Notes: generated from the letters alone by a model not told the origin. Positions 55,737 through 64,000 are shown, counted from the first letter of the stretch. The stretch is 64,000 nucleotides of DNA from Chloroflexota bacterium (GCA_028875655.1 JAPPCX010000116.1:1-64000); one strand, 5' to 3'. Made by a program: numbers and translations.

Positions 55737-56984
55737 GTGGCAACCAACGTCGTCATGCCACAGATGGGATACGATATGCGCGAAGGCACCGTCGTCCGCT
55801 GGTACAAGCAGGAGGGCGAAACGGTGGATCGCGGCGAGGTTATCGCCGACATCGAAACCGACAAGGCCACTGTGGAGTTTGAAGCCTACACCGGCGGCGT
55901 CCTGGGCAGAATCGTCGCCCAGGAAGGGGTCGCCATACCTGTCGGTGAACTGATCGCTATCATCACCGAACCCGGCGAGTCAGTGCCCGAAGTGGAGGCC
56001 GCTGCTGCTCCGCCGGCCGCTGCCCCGGCTCCTGCTCCCGTACCCGCTGCTGCCCCGGCCCCCGAACCCGCACCCGTTGCCGCCCCCGCTCCAGCCTCTA
56101 CCGACGGCCAGGTGCGCGCCTCCCCCATCGCCCGCCGCCTCGCCCGCGAACGCGGCATTGACCTGGCACTGGTCACCGGAACCGGCCCCAACGGTCGCAT
56201 CACCGAGCGCGATATCGAGGGCTACCAGCCGGCCGCCCCCGAACCGGCCCCGGCTCCGGCGGCAGCTCCCGCCCCTGTAGCCCAGCCGGCTGCCGCGCCC
56301 ACCGATTCGCGTATCGAGCTCAGCCGCATGCGCCAGACCATCGCGCGGGTGACCTCAGACAGCAAGGCCAACGCGCCTCATTTCTACGTCACCGCCGAGA
56401 TTGACATGGGCAAGGCCATGGCCCTCCGCCGCGACGTCAACGACGCCTCCGACCCCGACAACCGCGTCAGCGTCAACGACCTTATGGTCAAGGCGTGCGC
56501 CCTGGCCCTAGCCAAGCACCCCAAGTTCAACTCGTTCTACCGGGGCGATTACCTGGAAGTCCACGGCGCAATGAACATCGGCATCGCCATCGCCTTGGAA
56601 TCCGGCCTGATCCTCCCCGGCGTCAGTAACTGCGAGAGCAAGTCGCTGCTCCAGATTGCCGCCGCCACCAAGGACCTCATCAGCCGCGCCAACAGCGGCG
56701 CCCTCCGCAACGAGGAGTACAGCTCCACCACGTTCAGCATCAGCAACATGGGCATGTTCGATGTGGAAAGCTTCACCGCCATCATCTATCCGCCCCACGC
56801 GGCGATTCTCGCCGTGGGCAGCGTCAAGCAGGCGCCTGTCGTGCGCGACGGCGAACTGTCCGTAGGCACGATGATGAAAGCCACCCTGTCCACCGACCAC
56901 CGCGTCGCCGACGGCGCAGAGGCGGCCCAGTTCCTCATGGAAATCAAGCGCGTCCTCGAAAACCCCGTCAGCCTGCTACTGTAA
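55737..56984 (+). CDS. dihydrolipoamide acyltransferase (E2), one lipoyl domain
   Basis: The 415-residue E2 has one N-terminal lipoyl domain with the lipoylated Lys in DIETDKATVEFEAYT near residue 42. An Ala/Pro linker follows (about 80-130), then the peripheral-subunit-binding domain ASPIARRLARERGIDLALV, a second Ala/Pro linker and the catalytic domain from about 195. The C-terminal motif is STDHRVADGAEAAQFL with the catalytic His and Asp-Gly. It transfers the acyl group to CoA. The GTG start follows TAGGAGAA. Last gene of the complex operon. Confidence 0.9.
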   Translation: MATNVVMPQMGYDMREGTVVRWYKQEGETVDRGEVIADIETDKATVEFEAYTGGVLGRIVAQEGVAIPVGELIAIITEPGESVPEVEAAAAPPAAAPAPAPVPAAAPAPEPAPVAAPAPASTDGQVRASPIARRLARERGIDLALVTGTGPNGRITERDIEGYQPAAPEPAPAPAAAPAPVAQPAAAPTDSRIELSRMRQTIARVTSDSKANAPHFYVTAEIDMGKAMALRRDVNDASDPDNRVSVNDLMVKACALALAKHPKFNSFYRGDYLEVHGAMNIGIAIALESGLILPGVSNCESKSLLQIAAATKDLISRANSGALRNEEYSSTTFSISNMGMFDVESFTAIIYPPHAAILAVGSVKQAPVVRDGELSVGTMMKATLSTDHRVADGAEAAQFLMEIKRVLENPVSLLL

Positions 56985-57024
56985 TGCCCGTTTGCAAGCG
57001 ACGTCGCTCCCGCGTACTTCCGTC

Positions 57025-57044
57025 ATTCCCGCGAAAGCGGGAAT
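57025..57044. repeat. ATTCCC-N8-GGGAAT palindrome after the E2 gene
   Basis: ATTCCCGCGAAAGCGGGAAT in the 88-bp gap between the E2 gene and the ThDP enzyme gene. Confidence 0.9.
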
Positions 57045-57072
57045 CCAGTCTCCAAGTTAACGGAGTCTCACC

Positions 57073-58713
57073 ATGCCACAAATGACCGGCGGCCAGGCTG
57101 TGGTCGCATCCCTTCAAGCCCAGGGTGTCGATACCGTTTTCGGCATCATCTCCGTTCATACTCTGGACCTTTTCGACGCGCTGTTCGATAGCCAGGACGA
57201 TGTGAGATTCATTGGCGGACGCTTGGAGTTGGGCTGCGGCTACATGGCCGACGGCTACTCCCGGGCCACCGGCAAGCCCGGCGTCCTGCTCACCAGCACC
57301 GGCCCCGGCGCCGCCGATTCGGTGGGAGCCATGGGCGAAGCGTATTTCTCGGCATCCTCCATCCTCCAGGTTACCACCAACGTCGAAACCGAGTTCATCG
57401 GCAGCGGCAAGATGGCCACCCACGAAACTAAAGACCAGTTGGGCATGTTCGCCGCCGTCACCGACTGGAACGCCCAGATCGGACAAATCGAGTCCATCCC
57501 CGACCACTTCGTTGAGGCTTTCGTCCGCTTTCAGGAACGCCGTCCCCGCCCCATCGAGCTTGAAGTCCCCACTGACCTGCTGGGCCAACAAGCCGATGTT
57601 GAGGTGCTGCAACCCCGCGATCCGGATGTGCCCCAAGGCGACCCGGTTCAGGTCGAACGCGCGTGGAACCTCCTCCGCAACGCCAGGCGTCCGGTGATCT
57701 TCCTGGGCGAGGAAATCCACACCACCGGCGGCGCGGATGACATAATCCAACTAGCCGAACGCCTCGGCGCGCCTGTCGTCACCGGCGATGGCGCAAAAGG
57801 CACGTTCCCCGAAAACCACCCGCTCTCCCTCGGCATGGCCCTGGGCAACCGCATCTGGGGACAGAACCCGGTGCTGGACTGGCTAGGCGATTGCGACGTC
57901 GCCCTCGTGCTGGGCAGCAACCTGCCCTATCGTTCCACCTCCGGCGTCGGGCTGAAACTGCCGGAGAAAATCGTCCACGTCATGCTCGACGGCGACTACA
58001 TCGGCCGCAACTACGAAACCGAGGTCGGCATCCCCGCCAATAGCGGCGCCGTCGTCCGCCAGTTCCTCGGCGCCGCCGGCGACGCGGACCTGGGCGCCGG
58101 CGACGACTACCGCAAAGAAGTTGCTGCCCTCAAAGATCAGATCTACTCCGGCTTGCAGGAGCATTGGGGCCCCGAGCTAAAAGCTTGGGAGTCCATCCGC
58201 TCCGTAATTCCCGATGACACCATCTTCGCGCTGGACGCCACCGTTCCTGCCAACCGCGCCGTGCGCTGCCTGCAAATGAACCGGCCCCGCAGCTACATGT
58301 ATCCCCACGGTTGGGCCGGGCTGGGATTTGCCTACCCCGCGTCCATGGGCGCGAAAGTTGGCCGACCGGACAGCCCGGTGATCTGCGTATCCGGCGATGG
58401 AGGCTTCCAGTACAACGCCCAGGAACTCGGCACCGCCGTGCAGTACGGCATCAACCCTATCGTCATGATATTCAACGACTCCGCCTGGGGCGTCCTCAAG
58501 GGCTACCAGCGCGACCGCGGCAGCAAGCCGATGGCCACCGATCTGGTCAACCCCGACTTTATCAAGCTGTTCGATTCCTACGGCATCGGCGGAACCCGAG
58601 TCCACAATGTCGGCGAGATGACCCGCGCCGTCCAGGACGCCGTCGCCGCCGACAAAATCCACCTCATCGAAGTCGTCATGCCCGACGGCTTTCCCGCTTT
58701 CTGCCGTGGATGA
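57073..58713 (+). CDS. thiamine-diphosphate-dependent enzyme, acetolactate synthase-like
   Basis: The 546-residue protein has the three-domain ThDP fold: TGGQAVVASLQAQGVDTVFGI at the N-terminus, GGRLELGCGYMADGYSRATGKPG with a Glu at the cofactor-activating position, a central domain with PVIFLGEEIHTTGGADD, and the PP domain GDGGFQYNAQELGTAVQYGINPIVMIFND (in part). It groups with acetolactate synthase large-subunit-like proteins of catabolic or unknown function; no regulatory subunit gene follows. It is not closely similar to the ThDP enzyme at 21240. The stop overlaps the ThyX fusion start by 8 bp. Confidence 0.84.
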   Translation: MPQMTGGQAVVASLQAQGVDTVFGIISVHTLDLFDALFDSQDDVRFIGGRLELGCGYMADGYSRATGKPGVLLTSTGPGAADSVGAMGEAYFSASSILQVTTNVETEFIGSGKMATHETKDQLGMFAAVTDWNAQIGQIESIPDHFVEAFVRFQERRPRPIELEVPTDLLGQQADVEVLQPRDPDVPQGDPVQVERAWNLLRNARRPVIFLGEEIHTTGGADDIIQLAERLGAPVVTGDGAKGTFPENHPLSLGMALGNRIWGQNPVLDWLGDCDVALVLGSNLPYRSTSGVGLKLPEKIVHVMLDGDYIGRNYETEVGIPANSGAVVRQFLGAAGDADLGAGDDYRKEVAALKDQIYSGLQEHWGPELKAWESIRSVIPDDTIFALDATVPANRAVRCLQMNRPRSYMYPHGWAGLGFAYPASMGAKVGRPDSPVICVSGDGGFQYNAQELGTAVQYGINPIVMIFNDSAWGVLKGYQRDRGSKPMATDLVNPDFIKLFDSYGIGGTRVHNVGEMTRAVQDAVAADKIHLIEVVMPDGFPAFCRG

Positions 58714-60133
58714 ACTCCACCGCCGGCGCATCTACCCCCTATCGCCTCGTGACCTCTCCGAGGAGCAAATCGCCGTCACCTTCGCGATGACCTCCCGGTC
58801 TCCCGAGCCGTTCGATGAAATCGCCCGACGGGTCACCGAAGAAAGCGCCGCCAGTTTCAACGAACGCTGGGTCGTCGGCTACGGACACGCCTCCGTAGCC
58901 GAGCACGCCGTCCTGCACCTCGCCGTCGAGAACATATCCCGCCTGGCCTGCGATACTCTTGAGGACAACCGCCTCGCCTCCTACACCGAAAAATCTTCCC
59001 GTTACCAGGTCATCGACCCCGACAGCTTCCACGTACCCCAGGAACTGGACCCGTCGCCAGCATTACGCGAAACTTACTTAACAACTTGCCGCAACCTTTT
59101 CGCCACCTATCACCAACTGATTGACGGGACGTTGGATTACCTCCGCCGAACGCTCCCACAACGCGAAAACGAGCGCGACTCCGCCTACAATCTCCGCCTC
59201 CGACGCCTCGCCACCGACGCTTGCCGTGCCATACTGCCGGCCGCAACCCTCACCAACGTCGGCGTAACCGCCAACGCCCGCACCTTGGAACACGCCATTA
59301 CCAAGCTGATGTCGTCCGCGCTGGCCGAAGAACGCGAGATCGGGCTCGAACTGCGCGAGCAGGGCCGCAACATCACCCCGACGCTGGTGAAATACGCCGA
59401 CCACAATCCCTACCTTGCGGAGCTACGGGCCGTCGTCCCGGAAGATACCCGAACCTGCCCCACAGCGGACTGGAAAACCCGCGTCGCCCTGCTCGACTAC
59501 GACTCCGGCGCCTCCCGCAAACTTGCCGCCGCCCTGCTGTTCCGCAATGAGGGGAGCTACTCGGATGCTCTCGCCCGATCCTCAGCCTTGTCCGAGCAGG
59601 ACCGGTTGGCCCTCATCCACGACGCGGTTCGCGGTATCGGTCCCCATGACCCGCCTCCCCGCGAGTTCGAGTTGGTCGGCTATACCTTCGAGTTCACCTT
59701 CGACTATGGCGCTTTGCGTGAGTTCCGCCGCCACCGTATGCAGACCTACCTGTCCCAGCCGCTGACCGTCTCCAACGGGTACCACATACCAGACCTCATC
59801 AGGGACGCCGGTTTGGAAGCGCCCTTTGAACGCGCCATCAATGACGCCGATACGGCTTTCCATGGCCTGCAATCCGCCGCCGCGGGATCCGCCCTCGCGC
59901 AGTATCTGGTCACCCACGCCCACCGCCAGCGGGTGCTGTCCCGCCTGAGCCTCAGGGAGTGCTACCACCTTTTCAAACTGCGCGCTTCCCAACAGGCCCA
60001 CGAGTCCATCCGCGTACCCATCGTCGAAGCCATGCGGCTCGCCGTGGAAGTGCAGCCGGAGCTTTTCCGCTACCTGCCGCTGCGAAACGCCCCCAACTGG
60101 TGGCCTTTTACGGGTCGGAGCAATCCCGCGTGA
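58706..60133 (+). CDS. fused two-half FAD-dependent thymidylate synthase (ThyX-like)
   Basis: The 475-residue protein appears to be two ThyX-like halves in tandem. The first (about 1-230) has GYGHASVAEHAVLHLAVENIS and ASYTEKSSRYQ, matching the second part of the canonical RHRxxSxNExSxRY signature but not RHR. The second (about 250-475) has FRRHRMQTYLSQPLTVSNGY, keeping RHR but not the rest. The usual ThyX is 220-250 residues and acts as a homotetramer, with active sites formed between subunits. Here the complementary pieces may build one site. It would convert dUMP to dTMP with FAD and methylene-tetrahydrofolate. GTG start overlaps the ThDP gene stop. Confidence 0.8.
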   Translation: MDELHRRRIYPLSPRDLSEEQIAVTFAMTSRSPEPFDEIARRVTEESAASFNERWVVGYGHASVAEHAVLHLAVENISRLACDTLEDNRLASYTEKSSRYQVIDPDSFHVPQELDPSPALRETYLTTCRNLFATYHQLIDGTLDYLRRTLPQRENERDSAYNLRLRRLATDACRAILPAATLTNVGVTANARTLEHAITKLMSSALAEEREIGLELREQGRNITPTLVKYADHNPYLAELRAVVPEDTRTCPTADWKTRVALLDYDSGASRKLAAALLFRNEGSYSDALARSSALSEQDRLALIHDAVRGIGPHDPPPREFELVGYTFEFTFDYGALREFRRHRMQTYLSQPLTVSNGYHIPDLIRDAGLEAPFERAINDADTAFHGLQSAAAGSALAQYLVTHAHRQRVLSRLSLRECYHLFKLRASQQAHESIRVPIVEAMRLAVEVQPELFRYLPLRNAPNWWPFTGRSNPA

Positions 60134-60275
60134 ACCCGCAGTTGCGGCAGGTTATCTTGCAACTGCGCTCCTGCATCCGCGCCCCGCAGATCTCGCAGTC
60201 CAGACCGTCGTCCCTTCGTACCTTCGTCGGAAGCGTCGGTTTCGGCATGGGTGTGTTCGTTCTCTGAACGGCCAT
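60108..60275 (-). CDS. 55-residue zinc-ribbon protein
   Basis: This small gene was found by reading the minus strand. AGGAGGTGAAGGAGA precedes the ATG at 60275, an exceptionally strong ribosome-binding site. The product, 55 residues, contains LDCEICGARMQERSCKITCR and NCGFTRDCSDP. The Cys pattern C-x2-C...C-x3-C-x2-C...C suggests one zinc ribbon. Similar small proteins with CxxCG...C..CG..RDCSD are widespread in bacteria but their role is unknown to me. Its 3' end overlaps the ThyX fusion by 26 bp in the antisense direction. It lies 22 bp downstream of the anti-sigma gene and may be co-transcribed with it. Confidence 0.8.
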   Translation of the reverse strand: MAVQRTNTPMPKPTLPTKVRRDDGLDCEICGARMQERSCKITCRNCGFTRDCSDP

Positions 60276-60297
60276 TCTCCTTCACCTCCTGGTTAGA

Positions 60298-61419
60298 TTA
60301 TCGGGGCGGCATCGGCGGCCCGGGTATGATTAACGCCGACAGGAGTCGCTCGCCAGTGGGATTGGTCGGGCCGTGCCGTTCGTCCGGCATGAGCGCAACC
60401 TGCCGGTACTGGAAGATCGATTCGTCCATCTCCAGTTGTTTCACTCCCGCCCCGTCGTCGTCATTGACCACCACCCGGTCAACCATCACCTGGTGCCCGC
60501 CTCGCACCAGCCAGATCTGGTACGTGTCGGCCGGCATCCCCGATACCATCAGCACCCCGCGCCGGCCGTTGGGCTCCACCATCAATACTCCCTTCGCCTC
60601 CGGCTCGGTCCCCATGGGGGAACTCATCGCCACTTTCTCGGTTTCCGGTTGCGCCGACAGCACCGTCGCTTCGATCACTTCGGCCATGTCCTGCTTCATC
60701 CGGTCCACTTGCTCGGCGTTGGACACGATCATGTCGTCCGCTTTGGACGCGCCGTCCGTGCTTTGACCCGCGCCGCCATCAACTGCGCCGCCACCTGCGC
60801 TCGCCCGAGCATTCGGCGCTGCGGCCGCCATTACGCGGTCGCCGTCGGTCGTCCGTGCCGCGATGGCGCCGGCCGCCGGCGAATCCACAAAATCCCGTTC
60901 GTTGGCAACCCGTCCGGCGCCAGCTTCAAAACTTCCTGTACCCTGCCCAGCTGACGCCAGCCCGGCCATGCTCGCAACCAGTTCCCGCTCAGATTCCACC
61001 GCCGCCGTCAGTTCGTTGATCTCTCGTTGCTGCAACGACATCACCCCGACCGATACGGCAAGGAGCACACCCAAAACGCCCACCGCCGCCGGCGTCAGCC
61101 ACCGGCGCAACCTTCTCATTGACCATCGGGGATCCGCCGCCGGCAACGGGGCAGCAGCCGGCTCCTCTCGACCCGTGGCCGCTGCCAGCACCCGGCCCTT
61201 CAATCCCGTCGGCAACTCCGCTTCTGGCGCCCCGCCCGTCAACCGCGCTGACGTTTCCTGAAACCCCAGCAGCACTTCCTGGCAGTGCAGGCACTGGACC
61301 ACATGATGGAACACCGCCTGGAACTCGGCGTCGTCCAGCGCGTTCAACGCGAAAGCCGCCAGCTCGCCTTCGGGGTGCGGGCTGTCCTCCTGCGGGTGAC
61401 TGTAGTTATCAGGCCACAT
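60298..61419 (-). CDS. anti-sigma factor, zinc-binding RskA-like
   Basis: The 373-residue protein has an N-terminal anti-sigma domain with the zinc site HHVVQCLHC near residue 37 (HxxxCxxC). A single membrane span follows (WLTPAAVGVLGVLLAVSVGVM, about 110-130), then a large extracytoplasmic part with a Gly/Ala-rich linker and a C-terminal anti-sigma-K domain (RGVLMVSGMPADTYQIWLV, about 290-370). It would hold the ECF sigma factor encoded upstream until a signal releases it. Its ATG overlaps the sigma gene 3' end by 11 bp. RskA-type proteins release sigma after regulated proteolysis. Confidence 0.87.
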   Translation of the reverse strand: MWPDNYSHPQEDSPHPEGELAAFALNALDDAEFQAVFHHVVQCLHCQEVLLGFQETSARLTGGAPEAELPTGLKGRVLAAATGREEPAAAPLPAADPRWSMRRLRRWLTPAAVGVLGVLLAVSVGVMSLQQREINELTAAVESERELVASMAGLASAGQGTGSFEAGAGRVANERDFVDSPAAGAIAARTTDGDRVMAAAAPNARASAGGGAVDGGAGQSTDGASKADDMIVSNAEQVDRMKQDMAEVIEATVLSAQPETEKVAMSSPMGTEPEAKGVLMVEPNGRRGVLMVSGMPADTYQIWLVRGGHQVMVDRVVVNDDDGAGVKQLEMDESIFQYRQVALMPDERHGPTNPTGERLLSALIIPGPPMPPR

Positions 61420-61981
61420 ACTCTTCCAACGCCGCCTTGAGCTTCTGCATGCCCAATCTCATGCGTGTCTTGACCGTTCCCAGCGGTATGTCCAGCATCC
61501 TCGCGATTTCGGACTGGCTGTAGCCGTGCCACGCCGACAGGTAAAGAGGCTGGCTCTGTTCCTCCGGCAATTCCAGCATCGCCGCCCGCACCAGCCGGGC
61601 GTTGAAACTCCGCTCCACTTCCTGTTCAACGCTCAACTTCTGGTCCGGCACGCGGAGCAGCGTCTCCATTTCCGGTTGGGCGGTATGATCGGTGGTGCGC
61701 CGCCGCGAACGGTAGAAATCAACAATTTTATGGTGGGCTACGGACATAATCCAGGTGCCCGGCGCCGACATCTCCGGTCGGTAGCTCCCCGCCTTTTGCC
61801 AGATGTTGGAAAAGACCTCCTGCACGGCGTCTTCCGCCAACCCCTCGTCCTTCAACACCGACATGGCCAGGGAATAGACGCGTTGGGCATAACGGTCGTA
61901 AATGGCTTCCAGCCCCGACTCGTTCCCGGCGCCTATATCGAGTATGTGCTGCGTGTCTTCGCTGCGATTGTAATCCGACAC
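61409..61981 (-). CDS. ECF RNA polymerase sigma factor
   Basis: The 190-residue protein has region 2 (YDRYAQRVYSLAMSVLKDEGLAEDAVQEVFSNIW in part, the DAVQEVF segment typical of -10 recognition) and region 4 (LPEEQSQPLYLSAWHGYSQSEIARMLDIPLGTVKTRMRLGMQKLK in part, an HTH for the -35). A flexible acidic/basic linker joins them. It directs polymerase to a stress or envelope regulon. It precedes and overlaps the anti-sigma gene. It belongs to the SigK/RpoE-type group. The upstream 183 bp holds repeats rather than a recognisable autoregulated promoter. Confidence 0.92.
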   Translation of the reverse strand: MSDYNRSEDTQHILDIGAGNESGLEAIYDRYAQRVYSLAMSVLKDEGLAEDAVQEVFSNIWQKAGSYRPEMSAPGTWIMSVAHHKIVDFYRSRRRTTDHTAQPEMETLLRVPDQKLSVEQEVERSFNARLVRAAMLELPEEQSQPLYLSAWHGYSQSEIARMLDIPLGTVKTRMRLGMQKLKAALEEYVA

Positions 61982-62061
61982 GACTCCCCCGGTATCTCCA
62001 GCGTCCAGTTCCTTCCCCGATGTCTGCTATACGCTCTCGCTCGTCAATCGGATTCACCAAC

Positions 62062-62115
62062 GCCTCTAACCGTCGTTCCCGCACCTTTGACCGTCATTCC
62101 CGCGAAAGCGGGAAT
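62062..62115. repeat. half-site plus ATTCCC-N8-GGGAAT palindrome
   Basis: Half-sites TAACCGTCGTTCCCGC (62068-) and TTGACCGTCATTCCC run into a full palindrome at 62096-62115. It fills most of the gap between the sigma gene and the MmgE/PrpD gene. Confidence 0.85.
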
Positions 62116-62164
62116 CCAGCAAATCCCCCAATCCAGTGAATCCTGATTCTGATAATTCTTGTCC

Positions 62165-63517
62165 CTACACTACCAGGCTGTCAAAAATGCCGCGCAGGTT
62201 CGGAAGGTTCTCCAGTGACCAGATCAACTCCAGCGCCTGCTCGCATTGCTGCTCGGTGACGGTGGGGCAGGCCAACCGCCGGAATTTCGCGTCAACCTCG
62301 GCGTCGCTCAGCGGGTTCTTCCCGTGACCCTTGGGGTAGCTGGTGGACGCGACCTCGGTCTGCCCATTGCTCTTGATGACCTCGATTCGGCAGTTGTACT
62401 GCTCCGGGTATCGCTCGGTGAACTCCGGGTTCTCGTCGATTCGCATCTTGTTGATGATGGTTCGCAGCCCGGCATCCGCGATCCGGTCCGGCGCAAAGGT
62501 TGCCGGAGTCACCGCGCCGTCCCGCAGTCCCACCGCCGTCAAAAACGGGATGCTGTGGTCGGCCGTTTCCCGCGTCTTCGGGTCCCATTTCTCAGGTTCG
62601 GTGGATGCGCTGCTGACCGCCGAGTTGTACGACTGAATCTTGATCGACGCTATGTCGTCCGGCTGCACCATCTCATGCAACTGGATCGCCAGGTCTATCG
62701 GCGCCTGCGTGTGAATCTGCGAGGGATAGAACTTGAAGATCGTGTTCAGTATTCGAAACGGCGAATCCTCGCCGCCCAGCGCCTCAATCTCCACCGGATA
62801 GCCGATCGCCTGCTCCCACAGTCCCTTGCGCCCCTCGAACGGTTCAAACGGCCCGGTCATGCCCTCCGCCGCCAACTGGGCCGCAAAGACTCCCGACCTC
62901 GTGGCCGCCGCCGCCGCGCAGCCCTTCCACATGGACAGCTCACCCATCCGCGTCACCCGCAGCGGCACGTTGGGCACCGCCGCCAGCGAAATCGCGTGGC
63001 CCATCTGCTCCTCGTCCAGCCCCAGCACCTTCCCGGCGGCGCACGCCGCGCCGATCACGCTGAATATCCCCTGGTCCCACTGGTTGTCCGGCACCTGGTC
63101 GGCGATCCGGCAGAACGCTTCGTAAGCCAGCGCGATCGCCGTAATCAGCGTCTTGCCGTCCGCCTCCGCGCTGTCGGCCACGGCCAGCGCCGCCGGAATC
63201 ATATCCGAGGGATGGCCACCACCCGGCGAGAAATATGAGTCGTTGCAGTCCAGGTACCGCACCATTACGCCGTTAGCGAACCCGGCCATGTCCAGCGAGG
63301 AGTAGTCGTTGGTTCCCAGGATGCGCGACGGCGTGCCACTGGTGATGTCTCCGGCCAGTTTCCGCGCCACTTTGGCCGGCTCGCTCAGGTATCCGCCAAC
63401 AGCGCAACCCAGCGTGTCGGCCACCGTCCGCTTCACCTGGTGTATTACTTCTGGCGGTAGATCCTCATACGACAGGTTGCAGGCATACGAACTCAGCAAT
63501 TCGGTAGTGCGATCCAT
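62165..63517 (-). CDS. MmgE/PrpD family protein
   Basis: The 450-residue protein matches the MmgE/PrpD family (2-methylcitrate dehydratase, iminodisuccinate epimerase, cis-aconitate decarboxylase relatives). Segments seen are VKRTVADTLGCAVGGYL near the N-terminus, FANGVMVRYLDCNDSYFSPGGGHPSDMIPAALAVADS in parts (the family HPSD motif), and QIHTQAPIDLAIQLHE with His in the catalytic region. The substrate is unknown and no prpB/prpC lies nearby. ATG at 63517. Confidence 0.87.
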   Translation of the reverse strand: MDRTTELLSSYACNLSYEDLPPEVIHQVKRTVADTLGCAVGGYLSEPAKVARKLAGDITSGTPSRILGTNDYSSLDMAGFANGVMVRYLDCNDSYFSPGGGHPSDMIPAALAVADSAEADGKTLITAIALAYEAFCRIADQVPDNQWDQGIFSVIGAACAAGKVLGLDEEQMGHAISLAAVPNVPLRVTRMGELSMWKGCAAAAATRSGVFAAQLAAEGMTGPFEPFEGRKGLWEQAIGYPVEIEALGGEDSPFRILNTIFKFYPSQIHTQAPIDLAIQLHEMVQPDDIASIKIQSYNSAVSSASTEPEKWDPKTRETADHSIPFLTAVGLRDGAVTPATFAPDRIADAGLRTIINKMRIDENPEFTERYPEQYNCRIEVIKSNGQTEVASTSYPKGHGKNPLSDAEVDAKFRRLACPTVTEQQCEQALELIWSLENLPNLRGIFDSLVV

Positions 63518-63581
63518 AAATCCTCGATTCCTCTCTTCCGCAGCGGCTCGGCCCGCGCTTTCTATTTCTATTGTATCGCGG

Positions 63582-64000
63582 CTATTTGATCACCGCCTCT
63601 GCGATCCGCTCCAGTTGCGCCGCCATTTCCTCCTCAGTATCGCAGTGCTCGGGACGCACTACCACGCGATCCGCGCCGGCGTTCAGCAGATCCTGCACCA
63701 ACTGTCCGTCAGGGGCCTGACCGTAAATCGAAATGCTGAGCGACTTCGGATCTCTCCCCCGCGCCGTCGCCAGTTCGTCCAGCCTGGCGCGGCTATCCTC
63801 CACCTCCTGCGGAGTGATGCGGTTGGGAAGCCAACCGTCGCCCCACGTCGCCACTCGCTGCAGTACCCGCCGCGCCAGCCCGCCCAGGATTACCGGCGGA
63901 TGCGGCTGCTGAATGGGCTTCGGGTTACACTTCACCGCCGGAAAATCGTAGTACGTGCCGTGAAACTCGGCCTCGTCCTTCGTCCACAGCTCCTTCATCA
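63582..64000 (-). CDS. LLM class flavin-dependent oxidoreductase (5'-truncated)
   Basis: The 138 visible residues are the C-terminal part of a luciferase-like (F420- or FMN-dependent) monooxygenase TIM barrel: FPAVKCNPKPIQQPHPPVILGG, then ATWGDGWLPNRITPQEV and RLDELATARGRDPKSLSISIYG. The start lies beyond the right edge of the window, so the apparent ATG at 63998 is internal. SAR202-type Chloroflexota are known to encode many such enzymes, consistent with the overall content. Substrate unknown. Confidence 0.85.
   Translation of the reverse strand, partial: MKELWTKDEAEFHGTYYDFPAVKCNPKPIQQPHPPVILGGLARRVLQRVATWGDGWLPNRITPQEVEDSRARLDELATARGRDPKSLSISIYGQAPDGQLVQDLLNAGADRVVVRPEHCDTEEEMAAQLERIAEAVIK

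Noticed and set aside
60070-60285. 71-codon minus-strand frame near the ThyX 3' end
   Set aside because: The neighbouring frame on the same strand uses the better ribosome-binding site and gives a Cys-patterned zinc-ribbon protein (60108-60275).

Overview
The window is one contiguous stretch of a GC-rich bacterial chromosome, densely packed with genes on both strands. Gene content suggests a Chloroflexota bacterium of the Dehalococcoidia/SAR202 type. Pointers are a large set of oxidative catabolic enzymes (alpha-hydroxy-acid oxidation, LutABC lactate oxidation, thiolase with a DUF35 partner, M20 amidohydrolases, MmgE/PrpD, DUF917 plus hydantoinase, LLM flavin monooxygenase), an RskA-like anti-sigma factor, a fused two-half ThyX, and abundant short interspersed palindromes. 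This assignment is an inference from content; no marker-gene phylogeny was possible.

Layout. 0-4 kb: an end-truncated hypothetical, then a three-gene 2-oxoacid:ferredoxin oxidoreductase operon with gamma and delta subunits fused. 4-10.7 kb: an FMN alpha-hydroxy-acid dehydrogenase, then a minus-strand block (GNAT, TPR protein, hotdog protein, PIG-L deacetylase, TenA, alpha/beta hydrolase). 10.8-18.4 kb: M20 peptidase, RNase D, HpcH/HpaI aldolase, thiolase/OB-fold pair, acyl-CoA synthetase and an atypical PII protein. 18.5-24.3 kb: EVE protein, then a lower-GC patch (PlsY, cytochrome P450), a ThDP enzyme, VOC protein and hydrolase. 24.4-30.5 kb: two tandem 600-residue membrane proteins of unknown function, cysteine desulfurase, a lipoprotein and a polyprenol-kinase-like protein. 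30.5-35.5 kb: two tandem M20 amidohydrolases and a type II restriction-modification pair. 35.9-41.3 kb: glycerate kinase, SRPBCC protein, then a minus-strand operon lutABC followed by an MNT/HEPN pair. 41.4-44.8 kb: a hypothetical, DUF917 and hydantoinase. 44.8-47.26 kb: a complete IS1595-like insertion element. 47.3-52 kb: tRNA-Sec, thioredoxin, a fused RNA uridine methyltransferase-Maf protein, tatB, tatC and tatA. 52-57 kb: a complete 2-oxoacid (pyruvate-type) dehydrogenase complex operon, E3-E1alpha-E1beta-E2. 57-64 kb: a ThDP enzyme, ThyX fusion, a 55-residue zinc-ribbon protein, an ECF sigma/anti-sigma pair, MmgE/PrpD and a truncated LLM oxidoreductase.

The most interesting object is the element at 44808-47259. 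It has 25-bp perfect terminal inverted repeats and an 8-bp target duplication (TAAACAAG) that includes the stop codon of the preceding hydantoinase gene. It carries a transposase plus a passenger gene joining a beta-class DNA methyltransferase to an Mrr-like nuclease domain. The passenger reading frame is broken at a run of 13 G. Eleven or 14 G would restore it, so it is either a phase-variable switch or a homopolymer sequencing error. Each terminal repeat also carries the -35 box of an inward-facing promoter.

Several families of short palindromes punctuate the intergenic regions. One is an ATTCCC-N8-GGGAAT repeat like neisserial dRS3, often preceded by tandem half-sites. Another has been read into the C-termini of two proteins in the same frame. 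A recurring TGCTATAAT-like extended -10 element sits upstream of many genes, in some cases so close to the start codon that the mRNA would be leaderless.
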